Shown: one piece after another, positions 42,975 to 54,540 of the stretch
How positions within the stretch are numbered: position 1 is the stretch's first letter
Layout: the number at the start of each line of letters is the position of its first letter
From: Ypsolopha sequella
Lineage: Eukaryota > Arthropoda > Insecta > Lepidoptera > Ypsolophidae
Direction of reading: 5' to 3'
DNA: 64,000 bases
Assembly: GCA_934047225.1 (NCBI GenBank)
Contig: OW203985.1
Coordinates: 4,853,501-4,917,500, forward strand
The notes under the pieces: model-generated
The model's database searches: none
What the model saw: only the letters and a program-made list of their open reading frames with translations
What the model was told of the DNA's origin: nothing
Position numbers and translations under genes: made by a program

Positions 42975-44544
42975 GTCAAAACAAAATAGGGTCCACTAAG
43001 TATTTTTGATGTAGCATAAAAACAATACAATTAATAAAAAAAATTATTTAGTTAACAGTAAAATAATGTTCTTGCTTATAATTAAGGCTAATGATTATTT
43101 AAATTAATGCTTAAAAATAAAAAATAAATGAACTTAAGGCAAAGTATGTAATTTTTATGAAAAACAAACAATGGAAAGTGACTGTTTTTTTTTTTATCTG
43201 CACTTATCATAAATTTTAGTAATAGGTATGCCCTCCTCTCTTTGCTATGCACTCCCGAAGCCTGGATTGCATGCTCTCGATCAAATGTCTCACGTTTTCA
43301 GCTGGAATCTCTTCCCAGGCAGTTTTTAATGCAATAATCAGCTGCTGCTGGTTGTGGATCTCTTGCTCACTCTCTCTGACCTTTCGTTTCAATTGATCCC
43401 ACATATGCTCTATCGGATTTAAGTCCGGACTGTTCGCTGGCCACGGTAACACTTGAATATGAGAGTCTTCCAGTACAGACTGGGTTGCTCGAGCTGTGTG
43501 TGCACGGGCATTGTCTTGCATCAGGATGAACCTAGGACCCACTTGCTGTGCAAATGGGATCACATGGGGTCTGATGACATCCTCGATGTAACTCTGTGCA
43601 GTTACGCTACCTTCATTCAGAATGGCGAGCTCAGTTTTGCCATGTAAGCTATATTGGGGTGGGATACCCCAAATCATCGAGTTGGGACCACCGAAACGGT
43701 CAACTTCGTGGATACAGTCGTCCGTAAATCGCTCGCCAGATCGTCTCCACACCCTAATACGCCGATCGTCACTGAGTAATTTCATTTTGCACTCGTCCGT
43801 GAAGAGCACCATGCCCCACTGGTTTATACCCCAGTCCAAATGTTGACGAGAGAACCTTAAACGGTTTGCACGTTGAGCCCTGGTCAAAGGGATTCGAACT
43901 ACTCGTCGTCTTGATCTTTGCTGATCTTCATGCAACCGATTTCGGATTGTTTGGTCACTGACACGGGTACCCGTTGTCAGCCGAAGACGAGTTTGTAATT
44001 TCCGAGCCGTCACTGTTCAAGTTCGACGGGCACTCAAGCGTATGTATCGGTCCTCTGAAGCAGTTGTAGCCCGAAGTCTCCCCGAACCAGGTCTTCTGGA
44101 AACAGTGCCTGTCTCTTGGAAACGATTCCAAGCATTTTGGATAGCTCTGCGAGAAAAACCCAGCTGCAACCCCACTGAACGTTGTGAATGTCCTTCTTGA
44201 ATCAATGTAATGGCTCTGGTTGCAGTAATCGTGTCCAAATGCCTTCGTACTCTTAGCATTGTTCACTTGAAAAGATAATTGCACAAAAAAATTACGATTC
44301 CTTTCTGAAAATCAACGCTAAAATGATTCCAAGCTAAAACAAAAATCCATACAAAACGCCATAAAGAATTCAAATTTAAAGTTTACTGAAAATTATGGCC
44401 AGGATCTGGTTTCAAATACCACAAGCAAAGAGGTCAGATAATAAAGAGTTCGTAACATCAATATTTTGCTAATTATCAATTAATTTTGTTAAATAAAATA
44501 CAAATAAGTTATAAATTAATTAGTGGCCCCTATTTTGTTTTGAT
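42975..44544 (-). mobile_element. Tc1-like DNA transposon, nearly intact
   Basis: 1570 bp flanked by TA (42973-42974 and 44545-44546). Inverted termini: left GTCAAAACAAAATAGGGTCC, right (inverse) ATCAAAACAAAATAGGGGCC, matching over about 25 bp. It encodes one transposase on the minus strand and nothing else. Length and TA target fit Tc1/mariner. The single in-frame stop in the transposase suggests recent inactivation. Confidence 0.85.
43216..44259 (-). pseudogene. Tc1-like DD34E transposase with one premature TGA
   Basis: One reading frame of about 347 codons from ATG at 44259 to the stop near 43216, broken only by TGA at 44019-44017 (codon 81). The N-terminal paired-like HTH (about residues 8-75: ITLIQEGHSQRSVGLQLGFS, then PGSGRLR) binds the inverted repeats. 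The catalytic part has VLFTDECKM (first Asp), ILMQDNARAHTA (second Asp) and SPDLNPIEHMWDQLKR (Glu), with 34 residues between the second Asp and the Glu. This DD34E triad performs cut-and-paste at TA sites. The length is normal for Tc1 transposases and no frameshift is visible. As it stands only an 80-residue DNA-binding peptide or a C-terminal fragment could be made. Confidence 0.9.
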
Positions 44545-46714
44545 TAGTATATATATCTTTTTAACTTAAAATTGCCTTCACTTGACCACTACCTCACCTG
44601 AAGCGGTAACAATCTTCGACCAAAGAAGGTCATACAATATGAAGGTAACAATTCAGAATAATCGGACGCTGGCAGAAACTTCCACATCTGAGCTGTACAT
44701 GTACATACAGCACAAACAGTATTTTGGCCAAAATAAAACCGCAGCATTACAGTCCTAAATTTTAATCTGGCAACTTGATCTGCGACGTGACCTCCCAAAA
44801 AACCAAACCTATTACACCATCAAAATATATTTTTCCAACTCTGTCAAGAGGCTGCAAAAACACATCAAGTTTTGCCAAACCTTTTAATGGACCGAACCCC
44901 TTCTTCAAACTTCGATAAATTTTCACCAACAAAGGGGCCAATAAAGTGCCCTGACAAGATCTGCCAAAATAAGTTAATTAATAATATTTACGCTGCCGTG
45001 TCAATATTATTAACTCTCAGACTAATATTGAAAACTGGCTGAATTGGACTTAAGTATGACCAAACAATTTTTTTTTAAAGCAGCATAATGTGGAAAAGAC
45101 TGTAAATTATTTAATTGGATACTATTTAACTTAACTCTTTACTTAATCCAAGGGGAAGGAATTAATGGCGGCCATATAGATATCATAATAATATGTCAGT
45201 GATTACGCTCAGTCGCTCACAAGGTAATTTGTTTTTTTTTTGTTTTTTGTTCATGTAAGCATTAATTTATCACGATGATTAAAAATGTTATTATGTACCT
45301 ATTTTAGGAAATCAAAACCCTTCTTTAAAAAAGAAACAGTCAACAAATTAATGTCACAAAAGAAGTCCCCTGGCAGAGTAGTTATTTTTAAGTACTAAAT
45401 TTGAAAATGGCCTATTTCTTGAAATTCGTACCGGAAGTGACTTACAAGTTCTGAACAGGCCCCGGCGCCCCTATACGAGATCCGAACATAGAAGTGAGCA
45501 ATTCAAAAATTGAGTGACTTTCCCCATCCACTGAAATCGTTTAACCAAGACTGAAAAGTGTTCACTAAAATTAACTTACCTTAAAGTTTATTTCTTTGGT
45601 TAACAATGGAAAAATATATGTTTTAATATTTTATCGTACTATTTATTTTAAGATTAAAATCGACTCATTATACTTTTATTTAATGTACGTACCTAATTTA
45701 CAAAATTATACTATTTTAATTTTAATTTGCAAAAATTAATACGATATTCAATAAAAACTAATGTGAATAGAAACAACCCTTAAAATTATGAACATTTAAC
45801 GCCCTCAAAAGACTGAATTAGCACCACATTAACAGAGTATATCTATTTCCAACAGTCTGTTAATTACTGAACAGCCGTAACAAAACTATTTACAGCGTAA
45901 ACAGCTTTAGATAAGGCGTGACATCCCATGTTTATTGTGCTAAGGAAATCGTTAGCGTCAACAGCACAGCGCTAGTGGGAATAGCCAGTAGTGACTGACT
46001 GCATCTTCGGCTTCGGCTATCTTCGGCTAAAATGTTGTAAAATTCAACAAAAATGTTATAAAAGTATGCATACAAATTTCTTAACCTTCACGTTTGGTAA
46101 GCATATTTACTCATATTAAACGGGTTTTACGTGAAAAAATATTATTTGCTATTTCATAGTCATCTCGCATCTATTTTAAAAATATTTATTATGTTTGATA
46201 TTGATATCGTTTAATATTGGCATTTTTATCCGGGGACTCAAGTAAAATAATAGTCTATTTGCGAGTTTATTAGCTTAAGGCCGTTGCAAAGTTCTTTATG
46301 TATACTGTATTATAGGTTCCTTATAAGATATAGACACGCCGCTAACGGATTTTTGGAAACACCTACTGGAATTGGGATAGAAACGAGAATCACAAAAGCA
46401 ACGCCATTGGTCATGCACTAGTTTCTTTTAATCGAAAATATGTTACCGGATCTAAGACATTTTCAATTCGAAGTTGGATCGTCCCGCCGACTATGCTACC
46501 AATGCTATGTGAGTATATTCATTAAAAGCCAACCCTATTACTTCAACAAGAGTGAGGCAGAGACATGGTAGTAGTACACTTAACATGTGACTATAAAACA
46601 CAACAGAGAAAATGGTAAGATAACGTGCTCTAGCTGCTTGATGTATCACTCACTAAATAAATACTTGCTGCTGAATTAATACATAAGAGGCCTTCCGTGA
46701 ATTACGTTACACTT
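44545..46714. other. Long stretch without gene
   Basis: AT-rich. The minus frame 44589-44798 is unrecognised; CTTCGGCTTCGGCTATCTTC at 46005 is a small direct repeat. No element ends seen. Confidence 0.45.
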
Positions 46715-46885
46715 AAAGTTTTTTGATAAATATATATTTGTCTCTTTTTTATAAGATTTTTAATGTACTTTCAGTTTATTAAAAGTTAATAATAAAAAGG
46801 TAAAAATGAAAATTTTACTCAAGATATATTTCGGGCCCCACTGGGCCCAGCATCAGTTGAGAATCTATGATATTTATATATCAGA
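46715..46885 (-). repeat. Dispersed repeat K, copy 2
   Basis: Inverse of 26301-26470, including CTCTTTTTTATAAGATTTTTA and TTTCGGGCCCCACTGGGCCC. Confidence 0.65.
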
Positions 46886-47074
46886 CAATATTTTTGAGTT
46901 ACACTTAAAGGTGTGACATAGGGGATTTTGTGGTTTTAAAACAATATTGAGTCTAAATTTACATTTGCAAAAGGTGTAGCGTCACGCAGAAGAGACGTGA
47001 CGTTTGATAGATTTCTGGATTGGACAGGGTTGCGGAATTAAGACTTTTATTCCCGTTGTAAAGGGAGGGGAAGT

Positions 47075-47495
47075 TAATAATATACTACTGGTCCAAGACA
47101 ATTAGACCAATTGCACAGCCTGAACGAAAAACCTTTCAAGAGACAGATAAAGGCATTCCTATTAAAAAAGCTTATTATTGTATTGACGATTTCCTTAAGG
47201 ATAAAAATGTCTTCACAGACTCTTAACTATATAAATGATTTTTTTCTGACATGTTCATTTTATTGTAAGGTGTGCTTTTTACAGAATGTATCGTCTTTTA
47301 TAATGTGTAGCTTATAAACAGCTAATTCTACTTTTTATGTGTTGACTTAAGTACATAATTATGTACTTATGCAAGAAATAATGTTTGTTTAATAATTATT
47401 TCATTATTTTATTCATTGTGTACAGATATTTGTAAATTTTGACTTGTATAAGTGTGAATTTTTTCGCCTATGTACTAATAAAAAATTAATCTAAT
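47075..47495 (+). pseudogene. LINE (Jockey/CR1-like) C-terminus and 3' UTR
   Basis: The plus strand reads QLDQLHSLNEKPFKRQIKAF then LLKK in one frame, and continues after a one-base shift near 47168 as AYYCIDDFLKDKNVFTDS-stop (47226). FKRxIKAFLLxKAYYxxxDFL is the usual end of these LINE polyproteins. About 270 bp of AT-rich 3' UTR follow, with AATAAAAAATTAAT at 47478. Upstream RT is missing. Confidence 0.7.
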
Positions 47496-47559
47496 AAGCC
47501 AACCAATAATCGCATGTATCAAAAGCTGAGAAAGTATTTTGGGCCCGTCTTTACGAGTT

Positions 47560-47957
47560 GCAGGGGGTACATCAGTACCCCAGTTTAAGAATACCATAAG
47601 TCTAATTTTTTAAGTCTTTTGCAGCGATCCTCAAAAAACCTATGGCTATTTAATGTTCCGTTCCTGTACATCAGAAACAGGGTGTCTGTGGGTTTTGTCC
47701 ACAAAATAAGGACAGAAAAGGCAAGATGACATGCCGTAAATGTAAAATACCAATTCTTTGGACTACCAAGTAAAAATCTTGAAAAATAACTCAAATTAAT
47801 ATTAAATTATGATTTTTACCATTACTTAATACAAAAATTGTCTTAATTATTGGTTTGTATTTAAGAATTTAAAGGTAAAATTAATTTATTATGGGTTACT
47901 CCAGCGCCCCTGTGTAGGAATGACAAGTACGCCGGATAGTGTAGGGTTCTAGGGTTA
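47560..47957 (+). repeat. Dispersed repeat L, copy 2
   Basis: ATGTAAAATACCAATTCTTT (47741) and CCGGATAGTGTAGGGTTCTA (47932) match the two ends of 34310-34915. The block GGGGGTACATCAGTACCCCA at 47563 duplicates the right-end palindrome of the family. Confidence 0.6.
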
Positions 47958-48691
47958 AGGATTTGATGATCTATTTATTATATACATACATATATATAAA
48001 ATATATATATTTGATAATATATATTTGATCGCGGGGAGCCGCGATCTTATCAGTCAGCTTCACCAAATAGCTCTTTGCAAATTAGACGACTTTCTCATTC
48101 CGTTAACCTCTGACTAAGCCCCTTTTCAACATGTTGCCAATATAACATACCTACGTGTTTCCACGTATTTTTCCAGTTTGTCTGAACACCGATCAAAGAC
48201 CATTCCCATTAGATTTTAATGGAGCGTTTTCAATTTCTCTGAAACTTTTACACTACGCAGAAATCAACGAATGCAATTTCTCAGAAACCTAAAAACTGCG
48301 GAACTTATTCTGAATAAACTAGGTACCTACTCAAAGTGAATATTTCAGGAATTCGCCGCAAACTGTACGTACAACTTGCTGCAAGCAACTTTCTTATTAA
48401 AATTTCGGCTTGAAAACTTCTACGTCAGTTAATTTTTAAACCAGAGGAATTATTAACTTACGAATGAAGACTTTTCCGAAGAAAACTTTTCTTTTAACTT
48501 TCTCATAAGTGCGCCTTTTAGTACATGTTTTTTGTAATTTATTCTTATACTTACTAATAAAAGCCATCAAAATATATTAATAGTTAATTATCGTACCGAG
48601 CGGAAAAAGATTCTGTATTTCCTAAATAAAATAAAATAAAATAATTCCTTTGTATTTCTGTTGAAGCTTGAATTGTCAAACTTTGCTTACC
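47958..48691. other. Intergenic; small hairpin and microsatellite
   Basis: GATCGCGGGGAGCCGCGATC at 48028 is a 20-bp palindrome in a TA-rich run; (TAAAA)n at about 48624-48643. Nothing else. Confidence 0.45.
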
Positions 48692-49050
48692 TCATCCATC
48701 AGGCTAGTTCGTCTACTGCTGTACATAAGCCTTTCCAGGACTTTGCCACTCCCGGCGGTCATCCTGGAAGAATTGCCCATACTCACACACGCTTGGCAGG
48801 CGGGTTGGTGAGCGCGGTGCGGGAACCCTCGCACCAGTGACGCCGTTGCCCGTCACCAGTCTGTTCCGTATAAGGCCCGGCTATAAGGGATGGATATACC
48901 GCCATCTATTGATCACAGGCATGGTAGGCCTCTTGGTTTTTTGCCTGTGAGCTGTCCTCTTACTCTCCCTCGAATTACTTCAAGGGGGTCTCCAAGTAAA
49001 ATGGTGGTACCTCCACAGTCGAGCCTGGCATCAGCTCTACCACCTAATTA
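48692..49050 (-). mobile_element. RTE-like 3' remnant, copy 3
   Basis: Same orientation as 27228-27556 and nearly colinear (ACTCCCGGCGGTCATCCTGG, GGCAGGCGGGTTGGTGAGCG, CGAATTACTTCAAGGGGGTC). Confidence 0.65.
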
Positions 49051-49250
49051 TTTTATTAGGTATTGCTTACCTACTAAAAATAAATAATAATAATATTAGT
49101 ATATTAATTGTATAATCTTGTCCAAATTTTTAATTTTTAATTTTTGTTATTTACTTAAATTGTGTATTTTAATGTATTTTCATGTGTCTTACCATAATGG
49201 GTCTTCGTTACCGTAATAAAGAACTATTTTATTTATTTATTTATTTAGCG
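49051..49250 (+). repeat. LINE-type 3' UTR with (TTTA)n tail
   Basis: AT-rich with AATAAAGAACTATTTTATTTA and a (TTTA)n run ending about 49246. Probable retroelement 3' end without a coding part. Confidence 0.4.
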
Positions 49251-49379
49251 GTAGATTGAAGCCCGAGATTAAACGAAAATAAATTACGTCACGCGATGAA
49301 AAACAAAGTTATAGTTCATTGAATAAAGTTTCGAGGAATGTGTAAAGAAATTAACTTTCGATTAAAAATACTAATTTCT

Positions 49380-49665
49380 GTTCAGCCAGAGAACATGTCT
49401 GTTGTATGGGAGCCCCTCTGTTTTTTTAATATTTGTTGTTATAGCAGCAACAAAAATAAATAATCTGTGAAAATTTCAACTGTCTTACTATCACGGTTCA
49501 TGAGATACAGCCTGGTGACAGACGGACAGACGGACAGACAGACAGACGGATAGCGAAGTCTTAGTAATAGGGGTTCCGTTGGTTACATTTTGGGTACGGA
49601 ACCCTAAAAACCAGCCGGGTGCAAAGCGGACTCACGCACAAAGGGTTCCGTACCACCACACGATA
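49380..49665 (+). repeat. Family F repeat, best copy
   Basis: CAGACGGACAGACGGACAGA run, GCGAAGTCTTAGTAATAGGG, GGTTCCGTTGGTTACATTTT, GGGTACGGAACCCTAAAAAC, then the GCGGACTCACGCACAAAGGG junction. Common lepidopteran-type dispersed repeat; transposon class uncertain. Confidence 0.7.
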
Positions 49666-49963
49666 CGGAGAGTTAACCCTTTAAACATTATACCTACTAC
49701 AATCTGAGCAGAAACTTATATGTCTTATCATTTTTTAAATAAAGCTTTACCAAATAATGTAAGATGTTAAAAATGCAATTTTTTTTTTGAGTTTTTTTGA
49801 GGCCATTTACCCAAAATAAATAAAATAATAAATCAAAATTAAAATTCTTTATTTTCAGACAATAAAGTCCATAGAGGTTAGTTACATGACACGACTTATA
49901 ACTATGTTAGTATTAGCAAGTTATTACAAAAAATATATATCTATATACAACGTGTAACAGAGA
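49666..49963. other. No feature seen
   Basis: AT-rich sequence; nothing recognised. Confidence 0.35.
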
Positions 49964-50113
49964 GGTGTAACCATATTTGAAGAGCTTATTCAGTCAATGG
50001 GTTAGAACAACTTTTACTATGGAACAAATCCTGTATATCAAAAAAAAATATTACTTGCTTCATAAGTTGTTCTATACCATTGACTGAATAAGCTCTTCAA
50101 ATATGGTTACACC
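49964..50113. repeat. 150-bp hairpin, 55-bp arms
   Basis: GGTGTAACCATATTTGAAGA..AGTCAATGG..TAGAACAACTT inverts to AAGTTGTTCTATACCATTGA..TTCAAATATGGTTACACC. MITE-like; single copy. Confidence 0.8.
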
Positions 50114-50459
50114 TTGTATAAACAATGTGCAACTCCGTCCAAAGTTCCGTTTTTTTTTTAATATTAATTATTTACCGTGATAGAGGCCATAGTATGAGAA
50201 TGAGAATTTATTACATAAAAAGTACATACAGACTTACCAGGTAATACAAAGTAAAACTTATCAGGTATTACAGTAACACGTATTCTATGGAAATTTCTAC
50301 TGACTACCTACTACGGCTGAAGCTGTTGACCACTGTGGCATACGGACGGACAACCGTACTAATACTAAATGAAATACCTACCCATACATTAGATAGACTA
50401 AAAAACTTAAATAATAATAAAAAGCGAAAAAGTGCCATAAAGCTTTATTTTCTTCAACA
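50114..50459. other. No feature seen
   Basis: Intergenic sequence; may belong to the same retroelement as repeat H but no coding motif supports it. The frame 50287-50481 is unrecognised. Confidence 0.35.
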
Positions 50460-50602
50460 TCAGCAGCCTGTGGATGCGTGATGTTATTTAACATAATATA
50501 AGTTTAGTATTAGTTTAGTTAGTTTAGCATAAAGTTTGCGATCTCGCCATACCGCGCATAAACCATGTGGTTTTAGTCGGATGGCTTTAAACTCTTAAAC
50601 AT
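50460..50602 (+). repeat. Dispersed repeat H, copy 2
   Basis: Near-identical to 6965-7105. An A-rich tract (50633-50648) follows, consistent with a retroelement tail. Confidence 0.6.
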
Positions 50603-53244
50603 GTAAATAAATTTAACTATGAATAAATAAACTAAAAAAAAAAAAAAACCAGATGGCGGAGGTTTAGTATAAGGTACCGTTTGGCAACCTTCGTGTATGG
50701 AACTCTATAAATGAAATCAGAGCGGGATATAAGAATTTTTCAAAATATTTGTTTTCTTGAAATTTGTTTCGCATTAATTCGGATTCAATTATTTATTCGT
50801 CGGCTCGATGATGCTGTAAGGCGAAACCAGTAGCCTAAAATAATGTGAAAATTAATATTTGTGGAATAAAATTACAAGAAATTCCACTAAGAACTACTCG
50901 TATCAATTGAATCCATCAAATGTTTAAGTATTTAGACTTAAAATAATTGGCCTCTTCTTTTTTTGGTCAATATTTACTTTTCGAATATTTCAACGTTTCT
51001 ATCATACAAATATTAAAATAAGCTTGCATATGTTTTATGAAATAAAAAAGTGATGTCTTTCATTTGACCTTCAATGACGTCATCATCACACATTTTAATA
51101 CGAAAAAATATATTTCTTGAACGCATCTTTAAGTCTGACAAGAATTCGACCATTCAACTTAATATGTTAACGTCAATTCCTATAAATACTATAATACTTC
51201 TAAAATCAGCTTAAAAGCCCGAAAATATAAATTATTGAAATTACATCCCTAAGGTTATTCCAAAAAAACAGACAAAATTGCACATTGAATTTAAAAGAAT
51301 TACCGAATTGGATTTACCACAGTTCTGTAGAATTTTCTAGAAACTTACAACTTCATCACAACTATAGCAAACCCAACAGACGTACGGCTTATGTTTACAC
51401 TTACAATACATTTAAATAAACTAAGAGTTAGGAGGGTTGTGTGTCCAACAGAATTAAATCATACAGTCAATATGTTTATACTACACCTGCTCGGAAAGTA
51501 CCTTCTTTCTTTGTTGAAAACGATGCAGAAAATACGTCATTACTGTCATACAAATATGCGGGCGGCAAAAGTGTATGAAAATTCATTGTTAACGTGATTG
51601 AGCGGGCAGAAAAAGTATATGCAAATCCATTGTTAACGTGCTGTTTTTTTTTTAAATAACATAAAGAATGAGCAAGTGGCCAAGTGCCCAGTATTATTTT
51701 GCGAACTCGTACATAAAACTCGAAAAATGATACTGGCCACTTGCTTTTCCTGCACATAATAAAAAATAAGAAGGAAATAAAAAGTGACAATCGCACGTGA
51801 CGTGAGTCAGTCGGTTTCTTTTATTGTATCTTGATTAAAAGTAAAATTATACTATTTCCTCGCAGGTGTAGTATAAAGCACTATGTATCACTCGGGAGAA
51901 AGTGCGATTCCCAACCCGTGTGTATTGAGGCCCGAGGTACACCCTCGTTGGTAATCTTCCCCTTTCTTCCCTCGGTGAACAATGTACTATTTTTTTACTT
52001 AAAGCGTATTTCCACAGTTTGCTAATACATAAGTTTTCAGAATGTCTCATATATCAGTTTTCTCTTCTGTCATGTCTCTGCACGTGACGTAACAAGGCTG
52101 ACAAAGCCTAGACTAAAATGTTACTTTAAATTAATCCTGTTACATATTCATCAGTTAAAGCGAGCTAGTAAATAATGTCACTAATTTGCGTAACTCCTTC
52201 GCTGACGTGTAGACTTTAAAATTACTATGAGTGATATAATTGGGCAACAAAACCTGACTAGTCTCTGGAGAAAATAATGTTTATTAAATTAAACTATAGT
52301 AAATATGAGCTTTATTAGAGTAACGGTAACACAATAACCAATGTGAAATTGACTATGAAATTGCCGTTTTATATGATGAATTTGAAGAAAACTCTATTTT
52401 TAGTACAAACATTTTTTGCATTTTTTTAGGGATGACAAATCCAAATTTTATATGAAAAAATCAAGTATGAATGAAAAAAAATTGAGCTAACAGTGACTTT
52501 GATATAATTGTTTAAATGTGTCAGCTGTAAAAAAAATATTACAAACCATATAAAACCATAGATATAAAACCTGGAAAGCAACTTTTAAACAAAAAAACAA
52601 CAAATGAAAATAGCTATTGAATTACAGAAATTATGAATCTGTAAGAATATTTCGGTGATTTCATGGGTACTGACTTATTATTTACACAAACCACACAACA
52701 AACACCTTACAACCTTACAACCAAACGCTTCATGTAAAACGGAAAAATGTGTTTATCTACTAGAATGCCGGCATTCTACGTAGGTGATACAAAAAATGCA
52801 CTCCATATCATATTGAACCAGCATCGACACACTTAAACACTATATACCACACAACAATACCTAAACCTAATTCTCACTCTCATTCTCAATCATTCGACAA
52901 CTCTTTCCTTCATTAAAGCATTTCACCCTCTTTTGTCTGACACTGAACTGAGAATTTAGAAATCGTCTTTTATTTGGTCACTTGGTACCCACTACGGAGC
53001 CGGACTGAACGGACAGCACTGACTGACAGATACACACTCCAGTAGAATGTCGATAGCTGTATTGTCAGTCAAGTCAAGATGAAAATAATAACTAAAGATA
53101 ACGGTACAATGAATTGATTTAATGAAACAAAAGATATAAAATTTACAGTTAAAAAGTATGATATTCAATTCGGCTGGGCGGCCGCAACGGTTTGCTTCTG
53201 CGCACGCGCAATTTCACCAATTATGGTATCCCAAACGCTTTTGA
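50603..53244. other. Long stretch without gene
   Basis: Largely AT-rich. A block (GAAAATTCATTGTTAACGTG at 51578; CAAATCCATTGTTAACGTGC at 51622) is duplicated in tandem with about 44-bp spacing. Frames at 51391-52050 have no recognisable domain. No tRNA-like or element termini recognised. Confidence 0.45.
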
Positions 53245-53320
53245 CTTGCATTTCACAGTTCACACTTGTGAACACGTCTGACACCCCCTCGGAGATGTAT
53301 GTCGTGACCATGTGTTTTAT
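53245..53320 (+). mobile_element. SINE family A tail fragment
   Basis: GCATTTCACAGTTCACACTT, ACGTCTGACACCCCCTCGG and GTATGTCGTGACC match the 3' tail of the SINE at 11870. No head. Confidence 0.65.
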
Positions 53321-53767
53321 GTTGTGTTTATCCCAAATACATGTGTCAATCTCTCAATAACTGAAAAGTCTTAAGGGAAGCAATACATTATAAAACCTTA
53401 AGAGCAACAATTTACTGTCTACGCGCCGTACTAAATAGATGTACTAAGTATGCAAAGTGAATATTTAAGAACACACGACCTTCCAGCGCCACTCTGATGC
53501 TCCAGCTGTGAACTGCGATAAAACTGGGGGTAGTCTGATAAACACATTTAGGTTTTTACCAGCCAAAAATCTAGTTACACCAATGTTTAGGAGGCTGGTC
53601 AGCAAAAAGTCTATATGATTTGCTCATGATTCATATCAAAAGGGATTAAAGCACAGACCGACACAAATCAATTTGGTCCGTCAATTAAGGTCTTATTTCG
53701 CTGCGTTTTTGCGCTAAAGCGCTACAAATTTGGAAAAAAAATTTTTGTTTGCTCATAAAACTAACTG
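53321..53767. other. No feature seen
   Basis: Intergenic sequence; nothing recognised. Confidence 0.35.
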
Positions 53768-53771
53768 GTTG

Positions 53772-54537
53772 GTTCCGCCAAACATGCTATCGCGTTTGGA
53801 CAATTTAGCAAAAACAGAGTATTTTTTAACAAATAAAATTTGTGTAAGTTAAGTTACGTTACCTATTTTTCAGATTAATACAAGTATCACAATTGTCAAG
53901 AAGTAAACTGAAATATCAGTAAAACCAAGTTATTTTAAAAGAAAAGCACAAACATTTAAATTTCTTTTACGCGATTTTTCTGTCAGGAAAAGCGTTTAAT
54001 GTTTGAGTATTTATTTTAAAATTATGAAAGAAAATAGGAAAAAAGACTTACGTCCTGCACCAACGTTTTTTTTTTTTTTTTTTGGTATGTCTATCCTGCT
54101 CTTGCGAACTGCTGCGCACGCAAAACTACAGTTATTTTGAATTTGCGGCTACATTAAGACTTGTATTTAAAAATATTTCCTGCCACAATAATAAAGGTTT
54201 GTAAAATAAATATTTATGAAAAATTGTATGGCGTTATCTCCAAAAGAGCAAACCAAAAAGGTGTTTTTCCTTGTTTTCTTGACCCATTTTTGTGATATTT
54301 TTCTATCGAGGAAAGTTATTGTAATTTCGTTTTTGGCCCGTCAGAACACTTATAAAGCATGTAATTGAAAATTTGATTCATAATTTTGAAATTTTTAGGT
54401 ACTAAATTAATACCTATAAAGTTTTCTGCGAAAACTGAATTTTGCTTTATACTGCGCCGAAAAAATTTATTAGTTAAAAGTATTTTTATTTAATATGTTA
54501 AATTGTCCAAACGCAAAAGCATGTTTGGCGGAACCGA
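53772..54537. mobile_element. 766-bp element with about 36-bp terminal inverted repeats
   Basis: Left GGTTCCGCCAAACATGC then GCGTTTGGACAATTTA; right inverse, with two or three differences. The interior is AT-rich with a poly-T run at 54067-54082 and no coding frame. Target duplication not found; superfamily unknown. Confidence 0.75.
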
Positions 54538-54540
54538 TCC

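Noticed and set aside
43453..44284. Other frames over the transposase region
   Set aside because: Antisense or out-of-frame shadows of the Tc1-like transposase.
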